DNA of 64,000 bases from an uncultured Clostridia bacterium (GTDB taxonomy: Bacteria > Bacillota > Clostridia > Christensenellales > Borkfalkiaceae), in NCBI GenBank assembly GCA_934248055.1, contig CAKQKI010000005.1:1-64000 (forward strand), written 5' to 3'. Positions within the stretch are counted from its first letter, which is position 1. Each line of letters starts with the position of its first letter. Positions 6,877 through 16,542 of the stretch are shown here, in pieces. The position numbers and the translations under genes are program-made. The notes below the pieces were generated by a model. The model did no database searches. It had not been told where the DNA came from and saw only the letters and a program-made list of their open reading frames with translations.

Positions 6877-9147
6877 TTAATTATATATTATCGTATAGCC
6901 GTCTGCGGATATACTTCTTTTTCCGCCGCATACTGAAATATTCAAAATCCCGAAAGCAAGCGGAACGGACACGTCGACGTCGAACGGACAATAAAAATCG
7001 TTGAAAACGATATTGCGCGAATTTTCGTTTATTTCGTAAAGCCCCGTAACCGCGCTCACGGCGTACCACGCCGCGTAAGAAGCAAAGCCGTGATTGCAAC
7101 TGGCGCAAGCGGTAATATTTTCCCACAAAGTACCCGTTCTTTCAGCCATATATAAAAATTTTTTCATACACTCTTCGTAAAGAAGTTTCGCGGCACCGTC
7201 CGCTCGCAATATTTCAAGCCGCAAAAAATTTCCTATAAAGGCGTTCGAAGGATAAACGTAATCGTATTCTCGGTTTCTTTTTGCTCCGAATGAAGAAATA
7301 ACTCTTTCTTTATACCCGTCTATACTATCGCAAACGTCTTTCATAAAGAATAAGGCGTAATACTGGCAAGTTTCCGTCACGTCTTCCTTTACCGCGAGTT
7401 TGCCGTTTTCGCGCATGGCGTGGTCGACGAAAAATTTGCCGTTATAAGATAACGTTAAAATAGTTTTTCTGATATTTTCCGCCCGTTTTACGTATTCTTC
7501 GATATTATATATTTTCCCCGCGGCTTCGAGCGCGGCAGCGTATAACATATTAGTAGGAAAATTCACGTCGCGAACGAATCGGTTACTGCTGCTCCACTCG
7601 ATAAAAATCCATTTGTCGAGCGATTCGAGCAAGCCGTATTCGTTTAAATATTTTTCAAAAAACGACAGCAACGAAATAATTTTATCTTTGAACGCGCAGG
7701 CAAGTTTATTGCGCCCGCTTTTTTCGCCGTCGTAAAGTTCTATAATAAGCCATAACGCCCAGTTGGGTATATAGTTTCCGTTCAGAAAACTCGAAGGATA
7801 ACACATCGGAAACATTTCTTTGGGTAAATTTGCAACAGGCGGCGCAATCAGATAGTTGTTTAAGAAGGCGTTTTCGGTTTTTGAACGACCCGTAAGAAGT
7901 TTTTCTGATCGCGCGAGAAAAAAACTGTCGCAAAGCCACCCGGCGCGCTCGCGCGACGGGCAATCCATAAAAATATCTATCGCATTCTGATTAAAAGTAT
8001 TGACCGCGGCGGACACCACTTTAACAAAATCTTCGTTTTGACATTTAACGCCGAAAGTTTCGCACTTCGGTTTTTCGCTGAGAATCAAAGAAAGTCCGCT
8101 TATTTTAATCTTGTCGGGCGACGCGATTTTCAGGTATCTGAACGAGTACGGTTCCATTGTAACGACTTTGTACCCGCTCCCTTTGCGAAATCTGAATTTT
8201 ACCGCGTTTACCGAAGTTAAGCGATTAAAAGCGATAGGATATTTATCGTTTTCGCAATAAAAGGACAACCCACCGTCGATTTTTTTCAGTTCTTCTGCGG
8301 AAGGGCTTATTTCGTCGAAAATGAAAAACAATTCCGCGTCTTCAAGGGCGTCGGCGCAAAAAGAAAACCAACCCGTTTTCTCTTCTTTGAGAACGTAAGT
8401 TTCATATCCGTTGTTTAAAAACCCGCTCTCTTTATTTTCGCGCGAAGAAAACCCGAGTCGCGAAACTTCTGACGAAACGCGACATTCGAGTTCCGAATCC
8501 TTGTATCCGAGACAGGTATCGCAAACCCGCGCGTACGGCGGGATTATTTCGTCGAAGTATTTTTCTTTGATAAACAAGTCGCCCTTGTCGGCAATGTCGG
8601 TTATTCCGAGTTTTTCAAAAGAAGGTTCGTAACCGTCGGAAGTTATAACCGTTACTCCTTCCACTTTCGTAACGGCAAGCGGCGGAGTATCGAAGCAACC
8701 CGAAAAACGATTTTGCGGATTATTTTTAAAATCGTAATATTCGATAAAATTTCTTTGACAACTGTATCGTTCAACCTTTTTTACGCGCTCGTCGAAGCGG
8801 TGGCATGCAAAAGAAGCCGTGTCGGCAAGCAGTTTTCCGTCCGCGTAGACTTCGATTCCCGCAAACGCCTTTTGATCGGCGTACTGAAAAGAATTTATTC
8901 CGTAGTGCATCGAATCCAGACAAACAACGAGTTCCCCCGCCGCGGCGACGGTAATTTTCGAAACGGCGGCGTAACCTTCCGCACATCTTTTCGGACCGAA
9001 CCAGACGGGTTCTCCGTTAACGAATAATCTTGAAGACGACGAAGCCGTAACATAGAACTCCGCTTTCCCGTAAACGTTCAACTTTTTAACGAAAAGCAAT
9101 TCGCAATTCATTTCAGAAACGCATTCTTTCGCCCAGTAAAGTTCCAT
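6877..9147 (-). CDS. GH78-like alpha-L-rhamnosidase family protein
   Basis: This 756-residue protein has no signal peptide, so it is probably cytoplasmic. The N-terminal half is beta-rich, as in GH78 accessory domains. The central (alpha/alpha)6 region shows the GH78 hallmark DCPSRERAGWLCD at about 391-403, where the family carries its acidic catalytic residues, followed by EWSSSNR and the later SCNHGFASYAAW stretch of the barrel. The start has GGAGGTG upstream. It begins one base after the stop of the DUF4091 gene, so the two are co-translated; the ROK regulator heads the same operon. It would cleave an alpha-L-rhamnosyl or related terminal sugar from imported oligosaccharide; the exact sugar is not determined. 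Confidence 0.72.
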   Translation of the reverse strand: MELYWAKECVSEMNCELLFVKKLNVYGKAEFYVTASSSSRLFVNGEPVWFGPKRCAEGYAAVSKITVAAAGELVVCLDSMHYGINSFQYADQKAFAGIEVYADGKLLADTASFACHRFDERVKKVERYSCQRNFIEYYDFKNNPQNRFSGCFDTPPLAVTKVEGVTVITSDGYEPSFEKLGITDIADKGDLFIKEKYFDEIIPPYARVCDTCLGYKDSELECRVSSEVSRLGFSSRENKESGFLNNGYETYVLKEEKTGWFSFCADALEDAELFFIFDEISPSAEELKKIDGGLSFYCENDKYPIAFNRLTSVNAVKFRFRKGSGYKVVTMEPYSFRYLKIASPDKIKISGLSLILSEKPKCETFGVKCQNEDFVKVVSAAVNTFNQNAIDIFMDCPSRERAGWLCDSFFLARSEKLLTGRSKTENAFLNNYLIAPPVANLPKEMFPMCYPSSFLNGNYIPNWALWLIIELYDGEKSGRNKLACAFKDKIISLLSFFEKYLNEYGLLESLDKWIFIEWSSSNRFVRDVNFPTNMLYAAALEAAGKIYNIEEYVKRAENIRKTILTLSYNGKFFVDHAMRENGKLAVKEDVTETCQYYALFFMKDVCDSIDGYKERVISSFGAKRNREYDYVYPSNAFIGNFLRLEILRADGAAKLLYEECMKKFLYMAERTGTLWENITACASCNHGFASYAAWYAVSAVTGLYEINENSRNIVFNDFYCPFDVDVSVPLAFGILNISVCGGKRSISADGYTIIYN

Positions 9148-9148
9148 A

Positions 9149-10819
9149 TCACACCTCCGCTAATCGGTTTAAAAGCAACTTTTCGAGCGAAAAAAGCCAT
9201 TCGTCGTTATGCGGATAACGGTTATAGCCGCTCATTCCGAACGTTTTTAAAATATCTTTCGTTTTCTCTTTCCCGAAAACTTTTTCGTGCGTAAGCAATA
9301 ATCTGTATAATTTATAACCGAAAGCGATTGCTTCGAGCCTTAAACTCGAATCGGCTTTTTTATCGGCAACGTCGGGATACACCACGAAAGCGTCGCCGCT
9401 CGGGAAAACCCCGCCGAGATCGGATACCCCGTTCGGATCGAGATAATAATGCGATAAAAAATCCTGATAAAAATTAAAACCCCAGTGCAGCAGCATTTTG
9501 CAGTCGTTAAGATAAGCCTGAAGCCAGATAACCGCCGTACGCGAAAGCGACATGCAAAAAAATCTGTTCGAAACGTAATCTTTATAATCGCTCCAGCAAT
9601 AGTATATCGCCGAAGGACGATACCCCGACTTCATTGCGTCTTCCGTCTGAGAAACAGACAGAACGTCGCATATTTCCGAATTTTCCTGCGGCGAAAATTT
9701 AGTGGAAGTATCGAGAAATTTTCCGCCTTTTAAATTATCCGTCACAACGGAGCGAAGTTTTTTATACAGTCCCGTTTTATCGTGCGCTTCGTCGCAAATA
9801 TGAAAATAGCAATTTTCAAGCATATTCCTGCCGATAAGGTACTCGCGCAAAGCGCTAAGCATGCTTTTTAAAAAATCGATATATTCGGGCGCGTCGGATT
9901 CGGTTTTCCAGCCGAACGCTCTTTTTTTGCGTCCGTTTTGCCTTATAATTACAGACGCGGCGTACTTTGCGTCCCACTGAGAAAAAAACGGCGGAAATTC
10001 AAAAATTTTTATTCCGTATCCGCGCGCAAAATCGATAAAACCGCCTAACTTTTCAAAATTAAAAAAATACTTGCCGTTATCGTAATAAACGTCTGCAAGT
10101 TGCACGTCTTTACGGTACCCTTTATAGTACGTATCGAGCGGCGGGTTAATAAGCGGCGTAAGAACCATATTTACTCCGCTTTTTATTGCAAGATCGAAAT
10201 AAGACTCCGAAATTTTATAAAAACTCTTTCCGTAAGGCTTTACGTTGTGCGCCGCAACGATACTGTCGCAATGCAGCCAGTTAGTGTAAAGCATTTTGCT
10301 TTTTTCAAGAGCGACGGGCAGATAATCGACGATAATCGAATTATGCCCCGCTTTTTTGCCGTTATTGAAAAAAGAAACGTTAAGCCGATATTGTTTTTTT
10401 ACTTCGGGATCAAAGCCTTTTACGATAATATAAAACTGATTATGTATATGCGGAACTATTCTTACCACGTTCACGTTCATCTTTTCAAGACGATCGGGAT
10501 AAAGCCCCGCTTTGTCGCTTACTATATAATCGTCGTGATCGTCGCGCGCCGCCTGAACGGACGGAACGTAAACTATCCGATATATTTCAACCGAAAGCGA
10601 TTTATTCCCGCACGATATATTAAGTTTTCCGTCGATGAGTATTTCTTTCGACGTTATATCGAGAATCAGCGAAGTTTCTCCGCCGTAAGCAAACACGCGG
10701 GAAACGGAATTCCCGTCGGTTTCTTCGTATGGCAGGATTTTGGTTAAGCGGGACGCAAACGTCATTCCGACCGTATTCGTCGCGCCGTCGTTAAGTCCGC
10801 TTTTATTTTCTTTATACAT
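9149..10819 (-). CDS. Cytoplasmic DUF4091 / GH123-like protein
   Basis: This 556-residue protein has no signal peptide. Its N-terminal beta domain (about 1-150) is followed by a TIM-barrel-like region and a C-terminal DUF4091 segment, recognisable from LLHWGFNFYQ, then FPSGDAFVVYPD and SLRLEAIAFGYKLYRLL. The order is as in GH123-like proteins, whose known members include beta-N-acetylgalactosaminidases. A FHICDEAHDK acidic patch near residue 330 is a candidate catalytic site. It lies between the ROK regulator and the GH78-like enzyme. A second, exported DUF4091 protein is at 14063, suggesting one acts outside and one inside. The substrate is inferred only by family. Confidence 0.65.
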   Translation of the reverse strand: MYKENKSGLNDGATNTVGMTFASRLTKILPYEETDGNSVSRVFAYGGETSLILDITSKEILIDGKLNISCGNKSLSVEIYRIVYVPSVQAARDDHDDYIVSDKAGLYPDRLEKMNVNVVRIVPHIHNQFYIIVKGFDPEVKKQYRLNVSFFNNGKKAGHNSIIVDYLPVALEKSKMLYTNWLHCDSIVAAHNVKPYGKSFYKISESYFDLAIKSGVNMVLTPLINPPLDTYYKGYRKDVQLADVYYDNGKYFFNFEKLGGFIDFARGYGIKIFEFPPFFSQWDAKYAASVIIRQNGRKKRAFGWKTESDAPEYIDFLKSMLSALREYLIGRNMLENCYFHICDEAHDKTGLYKKLRSVVTDNLKGGKFLDTSTKFSPQENSEICDVLSVSQTEDAMKSGYRPSAIYYCWSDYKDYVSNRFFCMSLSRTAVIWLQAYLNDCKMLLHWGFNFYQDFLSHYYLDPNGVSDLGGVFPSGDAFVVYPDVADKKADSSLRLEAIAFGYKLYRLLLTHEKVFGKEKTKDILKTFGMSGYNRYPHNDEWLFSLEKLLLNRLAEV

Positions 10820-10838
10820 TATATTCCCTGGTATATTT

Positions 10839-12029
10839 TTATTGAATTTTTCTGAGATTTGATTTTACCGCCAGATTGCAGGCAACGATTCTCGTACCCG
10901 TCAGTACGCTGTCGGAAAGTTCGGAATAAAGTAATTTACATAAATTACTGTGGCTTAAATGCCCGTATAACTCTTTTTCTATCGTCGAAGTATACTCTTT
11001 TCCGAACGCAAGCACGTTGCCCGACAACACTACCGTTCTGCAATCGAGTACGTTGATAAGTCCCGAAACGGCGCGCCCGACGCATCGCGCAGAATCTAAA
11101 ACGAGAGATTTGCACAATTCGTCGCCCGCGTAAAACGAAGATACGACGTCGCCCACGTTGCTTTTCTCGTTAAGTAAAGTTTTCACTTTGTTATCGGAAG
11201 AATATTTAACCGCGTTGTTAAAAATACTATGATAAGTAACGAGCCTGTTCAGCGATAAGTATTCCTTTAAAAACTCCGAGTATTCTATAAGATATCCTAT
11301 TTCGCCGCTCAGATAATGCGCGCCGTGAACGATTTGTCCGTTTATGAAAAGCGTATCGGCGCAACCTTCGTTTATACATAAATACAGCGCGTTATCCGTT
11401 TCGTTTCTGAGTTTTCCGAATTCGCTTTCGGCGATTGCCGAAAGGTCTATATCGTTATATACTTCGGTCGCTACTTTAAATTCGTCGGCAAAAATCTTTT
11501 TAAGATTTATATTCGGATCTATGCTCGAAACGAAAGTGAATTTACCCGTTTCTATTTCCACTTTGCCGAAAGTAGCAATGACGACGGAACGCAAAGGCAT
11601 TTTTTCAATCTGCGGTCTTAAAAGCGTTTCCTTTATAAGTTTAACCACGGAATCTATATCTTCCCGCTTATAGCCGTGTCCCGTCAGAAACGAACCGCCG
11701 CTTGTAAACGCTTCTTCGTAAAGAATATTGTTGCACACGTCGCACACGGCAAATCTCGAATTTACAAGGTCTACCGCAACCACTATGCCGAAATTTTTAT
11801 TCAGTCTGTAATATATGGGGCATCTTCCGACGCTTTTTTTAAACGAAGTTTCGTCTTTTTCGAGAATTCCTATAGCCGCGAGTTCGTCGACGATATATTC
11901 TACCGTAGAATTGCTCATTTTCAATTCCTTTGCAATCTCGTTGCAGGAACGGCTACGCTTTTTTATCATATCCACTACGATGGATTGATTAAAATTTCTT
12001 ATATTAGACTGTCTTCTGGCTTTCGGCAT
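10839..12029 (-). CDS. ROK-family transcriptional regulator (NagC/XylR type)
   Basis: This 396-residue protein has an N-terminal winged helix-turn-helix (about 18-65, SCNEIAKELKMSNSTVEYIV) fused to a ROK sugar-binding/kinase-like domain. The ROK ligand-site residues are partly kept (GAHYLSGEIGYL), but the cysteine cluster that holds zinc in many ROK proteins is not evident, which suggests a regulator, not a sugar kinase. It is the first gene of the ROK-DUF4091-GH78 operon. Two promoters and a 20-bp palindrome overlapping one of them lie upstream, consistent with autoregulation. The inducer is probably a degradation product of the glycan handled by this locus. Confidence 0.85.
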   Translation of the reverse strand: MPKARRQSNIRNFNQSIVVDMIKKRSRSCNEIAKELKMSNSTVEYIVDELAAIGILEKDETSFKKSVGRCPIYYRLNKNFGIVVAVDLVNSRFAVCDVCNNILYEEAFTSGGSFLTGHGYKREDIDSVVKLIKETLLRPQIEKMPLRSVVIATFGKVEIETGKFTFVSSIDPNINLKKIFADEFKVATEVYNDIDLSAIAESEFGKLRNETDNALYLCINEGCADTLFINGQIVHGAHYLSGEIGYLIEYSEFLKEYLSLNRLVTYHSIFNNAVKYSSDNKVKTLLNEKSNVGDVVSSFYAGDELCKSLVLDSARCVGRAVSGLINVLDCRTVVLSGNVLAFGKEYTSTIEKELYGHLSHSNLCKLLYSELSDSVLTGTRIVACNLAVKSNLRKIQ

Positions 12030-12059
12030 AATTTTCCTCTTTCAGTATTATTTAACGCT

Positions 12060-12088
12060 ATTATAACATTAAAACGCAACGAAAATGA
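12060..12088 (-). promoter_or_regulatory. Proximal promoter of the ROK gene
   Basis: A -10 TATAAT (12060-12065) is present on the minus strand; the position 17 nt upstream reads TCATTT, a poor -35. The 20-bp palindrome at 12078-12097 covers this -35, so an activator or repressor site is plausible. Confidence 0.45.
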
Positions 12089-12097
12089 ATTTTCGTT
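12078..12097. promoter_or_regulatory. 20-bp palindromic operator candidate upstream of the ROK gene
   Basis: AACGAAAAT-GA-ATTTTCGTT is a perfect 9-bp inverted repeat with a 2-bp centre, placed over the -35 of the proximal promoter. It is a good candidate for the ROK protein's own site, though I see no second copy elsewhere in the locus. Confidence 0.6.
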
Positions 12098-12156
12098 ATT
12101 GCGACGGCGTCGCTCTTGTTTTTCTGCCGAAAAACGCGTTTTTGTTGAAGTACGGC

Positions 12157-12188
12157 GTAAAAATGCCCTTGCAAGCAAGCATTTTTAC
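12157..12188. other. 10-bp perfect hairpin in the ROK / glycan-operon intergenic region
   Basis: GTAAAAATGC (12157-12166) pairs with GCATTTTTAC (12179-12188). It lies between the distal ROK promoter and the ROK gene. There is no U-tract after the stem on either strand, so it is only a weak terminator or an attenuator/processing site. Confidence 0.45.
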
Positions 12189-12192
12189 TTGT

Positions 12193-12221
12193 ATTATATC
12201 ATTTTCGGGCTGCTTCCGCAA
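12193..12221 (-). promoter_or_regulatory. Distal promoter of the ROK operon
   Basis: TTGCGG (12216-12221), a 17-nt spacer and TATAAT (12193-12198) on the minus strand. The transcript would have a leader of about 155 nt including the hairpin at 12157-12188 and the palindrome at 12078-12097. Confidence 0.6.
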
Positions 12222-12248
12222 GTTATATGCGATTACCAGAACCATAAT

Positions 12249-13373
12249 TTATTCGAAATACAAATCGTCTACGTAATATATTATCGTACCCGTTTCGAAC
12301 CCGTTAACGAAAAACTGTACGTTATCGATGGTTTTATTGCCTTTTTTCCCGTTATATTCGTCAAGCGGCACTCTGATTTTCGTCCATTCTCCGCGCTTTG
12401 CCTGAACGTTTACCCAGTTCGAACTCGTCATATCGAGAAGCATATAAATTCCGAGCGTTTCGTAATCGGGGCTGTCGTTATATATCCATGCGACGATATA
12501 ATCGTAATTTTTGGCGTTATAGGTATTAAGCCCGTAACTGTCTATTCTCGGCCATGAATTGTGTCTGTTCATTCCGGGTTTTCCGTGTATGGTAACTTTG
12601 AAAGACTTTCCGTCGGTATCGTGAACGTAAGTTTCGTTTGTGTTCTGAGAAACGTCGGGGACCTGATATTTTTCGGGATCGTTGTCCTGCCTCGCCTGAG
12701 CCTTATTCCAGTAAATCGCTCCCGTCTTTCCTATATCGTCAAACCCGTAAATAAACCCTTTATTTACGACGCTGAGATTGAAAACACGCGTCGAAGACAA
12801 ACCGTTTTCGCGTTTTTCGGTCGCAGTTACTTCGATTTTCGCGTTTTTTAAACCTTTTTCGAAAACGAACGTTTCTTCGAGCAAAGTTTTTTGCTCGCCG
12901 ACTACAAGATGCGCCTTTACGTTCACGGGATAAAAATCCTTAACTGTAACGGGCAACTTGCACGTTTCGTTCTGCGAAAAAACCAAAGTATCGGAATATG
13001 CGTTGATTACGGGCGCGCTCTTGTCGGTTATATTCAATTTAACCGTTTTTTCGGCATAAACGTCGGACGAATTGACGACCGAATATTTAACCGAATACTC
13101 TCCTTCTTCGTCGGCGGTAAAGCGACCGTCGAAAACGGCGTAATCCTTTCCGTTTCTGCTTACCGAAATATCGGGAATAAGTCCTACGTCGATTTCGTCG
13201 TAAACGTACGCCGAAGGCAGTTTTATTACCTTATCGGACGCGTTAAGAGATGCGTCTTCCGCATAAATAACGGGTTTTGCAAACTCACGAACGGACGAAG
13301 CGTTCGTAAACGAAGGAACATATAAAAGAATTACCGCCGCCGCGATAAAAGCGCAGACTGCTTTTTTAATCAT
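12249..13373 (-). CDS. Secreted beta-sandwich protein with C-terminal jelly-roll domain
   Basis: This 374-residue protein has an N-terminal signal peptide (hydrophobic to about residue 24, ASS cleavage-like) and no lipobox. Residues about 45-210 look like two immunoglobulin-like domains (a GEYSVKYSV strand pattern), and 225-374 like a carbohydrate-binding-type jelly roll ending IIYYVDDLYFE. The same ending motif recurs in the neighbours at 13366, 14063 and 20553. No catalytic motif is seen. Its start overlaps the stop of the lipoprotein gene by 8 bp. I infer a surface or secreted glycan-binding role in the utilisation locus. Confidence 0.6.
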   Translation of the reverse strand: MIKKAVCAFIAAAVILLYVPSFTNASSVREFAKPVIYAEDASLNASDKVIKLPSAYVYDEIDVGLIPDISVSRNGKDYAVFDGRFTADEEGEYSVKYSVVNSSDVYAEKTVKLNITDKSAPVINAYSDTLVFSQNETCKLPVTVKDFYPVNVKAHLVVGEQKTLLEETFVFEKGLKNAKIEVTATEKRENGLSSTRVFNLSVVNKGFIYGFDDIGKTGAIYWNKAQARQDNDPEKYQVPDVSQNTNETYVHDTDGKSFKVTIHGKPGMNRHNSWPRIDSYGLNTYNAKNYDYIVAWIYNDSPDYETLGIYMLLDMTSSNWVNVQAKRGEWTKIRVPLDEYNGKKGNKTIDNVQFFVNGFETGTIIYYVDDLYFE

Positions 13374-14052
13374 TGTTTTTCTCCTTATAAAACGACATTC
13401 TGTCCATATCGAGTATTATAGGACTTTCGCCGGGTTTAAGATTGTGAACCCAAATCTGAATCTGACCCATATTTGCCTTATTGAACTTACAGTCGCTTCC
13501 TTCGGGAAGGTTTAACGTAACTTTTACTCTCGTCCAGTCGGAACGGCTTTCGAGAGTAACCGAAAACATAGGCTCGAGCCTTACGTATTCGAAATCCTGC
13601 ATAAGCACGTAAACCGTAACCGCGCGATCGCTTGCGTTCCGTATATCGAAGGTTATCCCGTCGTATTGCGAGCAGTCGCGATAGGGCGCGAAAAAGTCGT
13701 CGTCGGCATAGCCCGTTATAGAAATCGCCGGCCACACGCCCGAAGCAAACGCGGGCATTCCGTAAATATGAAAACGGCTGAACCTTCTGTTTTCTTCTTT
13801 ATCGTACATTATGCTTGCTTTACCCGCAACGTCGCGATAACTGAGTCGGGTGAGCAACTCTTCGGTGTCGAACGAGAAAAACTCGAGCGGCTCGTGATCG
13901 TTTACTTCGGGCATCGCTTCGGGAAGCGGCGGATAATTATAATAATCTTTTGCGGGCGTTTTTTCGGTATTTTTATTGCACCCCGTAAAAAGCGTTGCAA
14001 ATATCGCCATGGCAACCATTATCAAAGATAAAATTCCGACGGTTTTTTTCAT
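13366..14052 (-). CDS. Lipoprotein with single jelly-roll domain
   Basis: This 228-residue protein begins with a lipoprotein signal ending LFTGC (Cys about 25). A short linker follows, then one beta-rich domain whose features (SDWTRVKVTLNLP, QIQIWVHN, ending ILDMDRMSFY) match the carbohydrate-binding-like jelly rolls of the adjacent secreted proteins. It lies between the exported DUF4091 protein (10 bp) and the secreted protein at 12249 (8-bp overlap). It probably stays anchored at the outer face of the membrane, near the binding protein of the importer. Function is inferred from context. Confidence 0.6.
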   Translation of the reverse strand: MKKTVGILSLIMVAMAIFATLFTGCNKNTEKTPAKDYYNYPPLPEAMPEVNDHEPLEFFSFDTEELLTRLSYRDVAGKASIMYDKEENRRFSRFHIYGMPAFASGVWPAISITGYADDDFFAPYRDCSQYDGITFDIRNASDRAVTVYVLMQDFEYVRLEPMFSVTLESRSDWTRVKVTLNLPEGSDCKFNKANMGQIQIWVHNLKPGESPIILDMDRMSFYKEKNND

Positions 14053-14062
14053 ATCTTCCCCC

Positions 14063-16540
14063 TTAATATTTTTTTTCGATAAACAGATTATCTATATATA
14101 ATACGAAAGGATTCGCGTATCCCGTATCTTTTCTTATATCCGGGAAACATATATCCACAGAGCGCACGTTGGAAAGATCTATCGCGCCCGAACCGATAAC
14201 GCCAAGGCATATATCGTTCCACTGCCCGCTTTTAACGTAAAAGTTTCCGATATTATACGAAAGACCGTTTGCGTCGGTAACGCTTAAAGTCAGCGAAATA
14301 TTCTTTTCCGTTTCTCCGAATACGGATAATTTAACGTTTCTTGCGTTCGAAAAATCAACGGACGACACGGGAATACTTATCTTTCTCAGATATGAAGCGT
14401 TTCCTGCCGGCGTGACTTTTACTTTAAGCGAAGATTTTCCGCTTCTTATAAATCTGCCGTCGGTATTCATAAACGCTTCGGTATCGGCTGCGGAAGCAAA
14501 CTTTGTTGCCGTAACCGAATTTATTTCGTTACTCGTTTCAAAGCCGCAAAGCGAAGTAACTTTCGTAGAGATAAATCTTTTATATTCGCCTTTCGACGTT
14601 TTTACGGTAATATAATTCATATCGTCCGAAACGGGAACGCTTACGGTAAATCTGTATCCGCCGCCCGATTTAACAGAAGACGTGCGATTTACGCCGTTCA
14701 CTAATATCCGACTTTCGTCGGCATAGACGGATACCGTAGCCGTGCCGCTTAAACCGTTGATACCGTTGATAACGGATACAGGACAATCGGGATTTTTTAA
14801 AGACAGTATAAGATTTGCGATTTCTTCTCTTGCAAATTCAATATTTTCGACGTCGGTATTCGCTATCGTTCCCGTGAACAACATGGAATAAAGTTGCTCC
14901 GCGTAATCGTTAACGCCCGTATTCAGCCCGAATTTTTTGCTTCTTTCCCGTATGAGTTCGTCAAGCACGTAAAGATATTCGTAGTCTTCCATGCCTTCTC
15001 TGATACTTTCAAGTCTTATCGAACTGATAGGACCGTCAACGCCGTATTTTCTTCCGGGATAAACGAGAAAGCCGTCGCCGTTCGCCCCGTCGCGCGAAGC
15101 GAACGATAAAGGATCGTTCCACACGTCGCGCGCGATATACGAGCCGTTGGAATATTTTTTATAAATAGTGGTCGCCCAGTAAAGATTACCTTCTATTCCG
15201 TACTTCATCTGCATCCAGGACAGCGCGCGCGAAGAAATAAGATTGTCGTCGACGTGATAAGTCGGTTGCGGATATTTGGGTTGTATACAAGTATACCACC
15301 ACGCCCCGTGACCTTTTTCGACTTCTTTCAGCATATTCGAATAATATTCTTCGCTCTGATATTTACTCGGATACGGACACCAGGTATCGACGTAATCGGC
15401 AATATTTTCTCTGTAATAAGTAGTAACTATATGCTCGAAAGCAAGAAGGCTTTCAAGAACTTCGGGCTTATCGTCAAAAAATCCGTTTGCGGAATATTCG
15501 CCCGCAAGTTTGTTTATAATTTCGTAAATGCCGTCGTTTACGTATTTGACGCGCCTGAAAGCAGCCGCGGAATTAGGCTCGTCTATTGCCGAACAATACA
15601 TATACGGCTTTTTCATCAGGTTTATCTGAGCGGTGCTGCTCTCTATAAGCGAGCGTAAAGTATTTTCAAAATACGTAAGATCCAGAACCCAGCCGTCGAC
15701 TTCGTCGCTCCACTTGGTCGTATAATACAGCCTGAAACAGGGAATATCTTCGCGAAGAGTATATTCTTTAACTAATTCGACGTAAGTTTTCATATCTGCC
15801 GACTCATACGTCGGAAGGTAACTCGGCGTAACTCTGCGCTCGACGAAAAACTCGTAATACTTTTTAAGCATTTCTTCAGAGTTATCGAGTTCTTCGGGGA
15901 ATATCTGACTTTCCCATATAGCGAACGCCGTTTTCGCATGCCGCTCTTCGGGTACCGTAAAATCCCATACTTCAACGGTTATGGGAACGTTTATAATCTC
16001 GTCGTTCACAACGAGAAGCATATTTCCCTTATAAACGTCTGCGGGAGTCTGTTCGCTCGTTTTAACGGTAACGTAAATACCCTGATTTTCACCGGCTTTT
16101 ACTTTGTTATCTCTTTTTTCGAGATAATTTCTCATCGGAACGAGCGCGTCGGGGTAATACCCCAACGGAAACGAAGTGGTTGCAACCTGCACGTTCACGT
16201 AATGCTGAGCGTAAACGTTTACGTTGCTTTTATAAATTCTGTTCCCCTTTTGTGAAACGAGATCTTTTTCGATTATCGCGTTGTATTCGGAATTTTTATA
16301 CGGAACAAAAATAATCTGCGCGCCTTCCGTTTCGTTTTTTGCCATTTTAAAAGAAAGTTCCGCTTTTCCTTTATCCGCATAACTTTCGTCACGCCTGATT
16401 TTTACGTTGTTGGAAGCCGAATAAACTTTTATCTCTTTATTCTTAACGTTATTTTTGCAGGACGCAAGCATGCCTGAAGCCGAAACGGTCAACGCCGAAA
16501 CGACGATAATCGAAATAATTTTCAATAAGTTTTTTTTCAT
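14063..16540 (-). CDS. Exported DUF4091 / GH123-like lipoprotein with C-terminal jelly rolls
   Basis: This 825-residue protein has a lipobox (MLASC, Cys about 28). Domains in order: an N-terminal beta domain (about 35-200), a TIM-barrel-like region with a YCSAIDEPNSAAA acidic motif near residue 310, a DUF4091 segment (LSWMQMKYGIEGNLYWAT, then GDGFLVYPG and SIRLESIREGMEDYEYL, near 430-530), and two beta domains to the C-terminus, ending in a VLYIDNLFIE jelly-roll motif. The layout is that of GH123-like enzymes. It is 3 bp after the permease gene and would process glycan at the cell surface before import. Confidence 0.7.
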   Translation of the reverse strand: MKKNLLKIISIIVVSALTVSASGMLASCKNNVKNKEIKVYSASNNVKIRRDESYADKGKAELSFKMAKNETEGAQIIFVPYKNSEYNAIIEKDLVSQKGNRIYKSNVNVYAQHYVNVQVATTSFPLGYYPDALVPMRNYLEKRDNKVKAGENQGIYVTVKTSEQTPADVYKGNMLLVVNDEIINVPITVEVWDFTVPEERHAKTAFAIWESQIFPEELDNSEEMLKKYYEFFVERRVTPSYLPTYESADMKTYVELVKEYTLREDIPCFRLYYTTKWSDEVDGWVLDLTYFENTLRSLIESSTAQINLMKKPYMYCSAIDEPNSAAAFRRVKYVNDGIYEIINKLAGEYSANGFFDDKPEVLESLLAFEHIVTTYYRENIADYVDTWCPYPSKYQSEEYYSNMLKEVEKGHGAWWYTCIQPKYPQPTYHVDDNLISSRALSWMQMKYGIEGNLYWATTIYKKYSNGSYIARDVWNDPLSFASRDGANGDGFLVYPGRKYGVDGPISSIRLESIREGMEDYEYLYVLDELIRERSKKFGLNTGVNDYAEQLYSMLFTGTIANTDVENIEFAREEIANLILSLKNPDCPVSVINGINGLSGTATVSVYADESRILVNGVNRTSSVKSGGGYRFTVSVPVSDDMNYITVKTSKGEYKRFISTKVTSLCGFETSNEINSVTATKFASAADTEAFMNTDGRFIRSGKSSLKVKVTPAGNASYLRKISIPVSSVDFSNARNVKLSVFGETEKNISLTLSVTDANGLSYNIGNFYVKSGQWNDICLGVIGSGAIDLSNVRSVDICFPDIRKDTGYANPFVLYIDNLFIEKKY

Positions 16541-16542
16541 TT

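Noticed and set aside
12157..12188. Rho-independent terminator after the secreted jelly-roll gene
   Set aside because: The stem is perfect but no U-tract follows on the minus strand; kept only as a hairpin.
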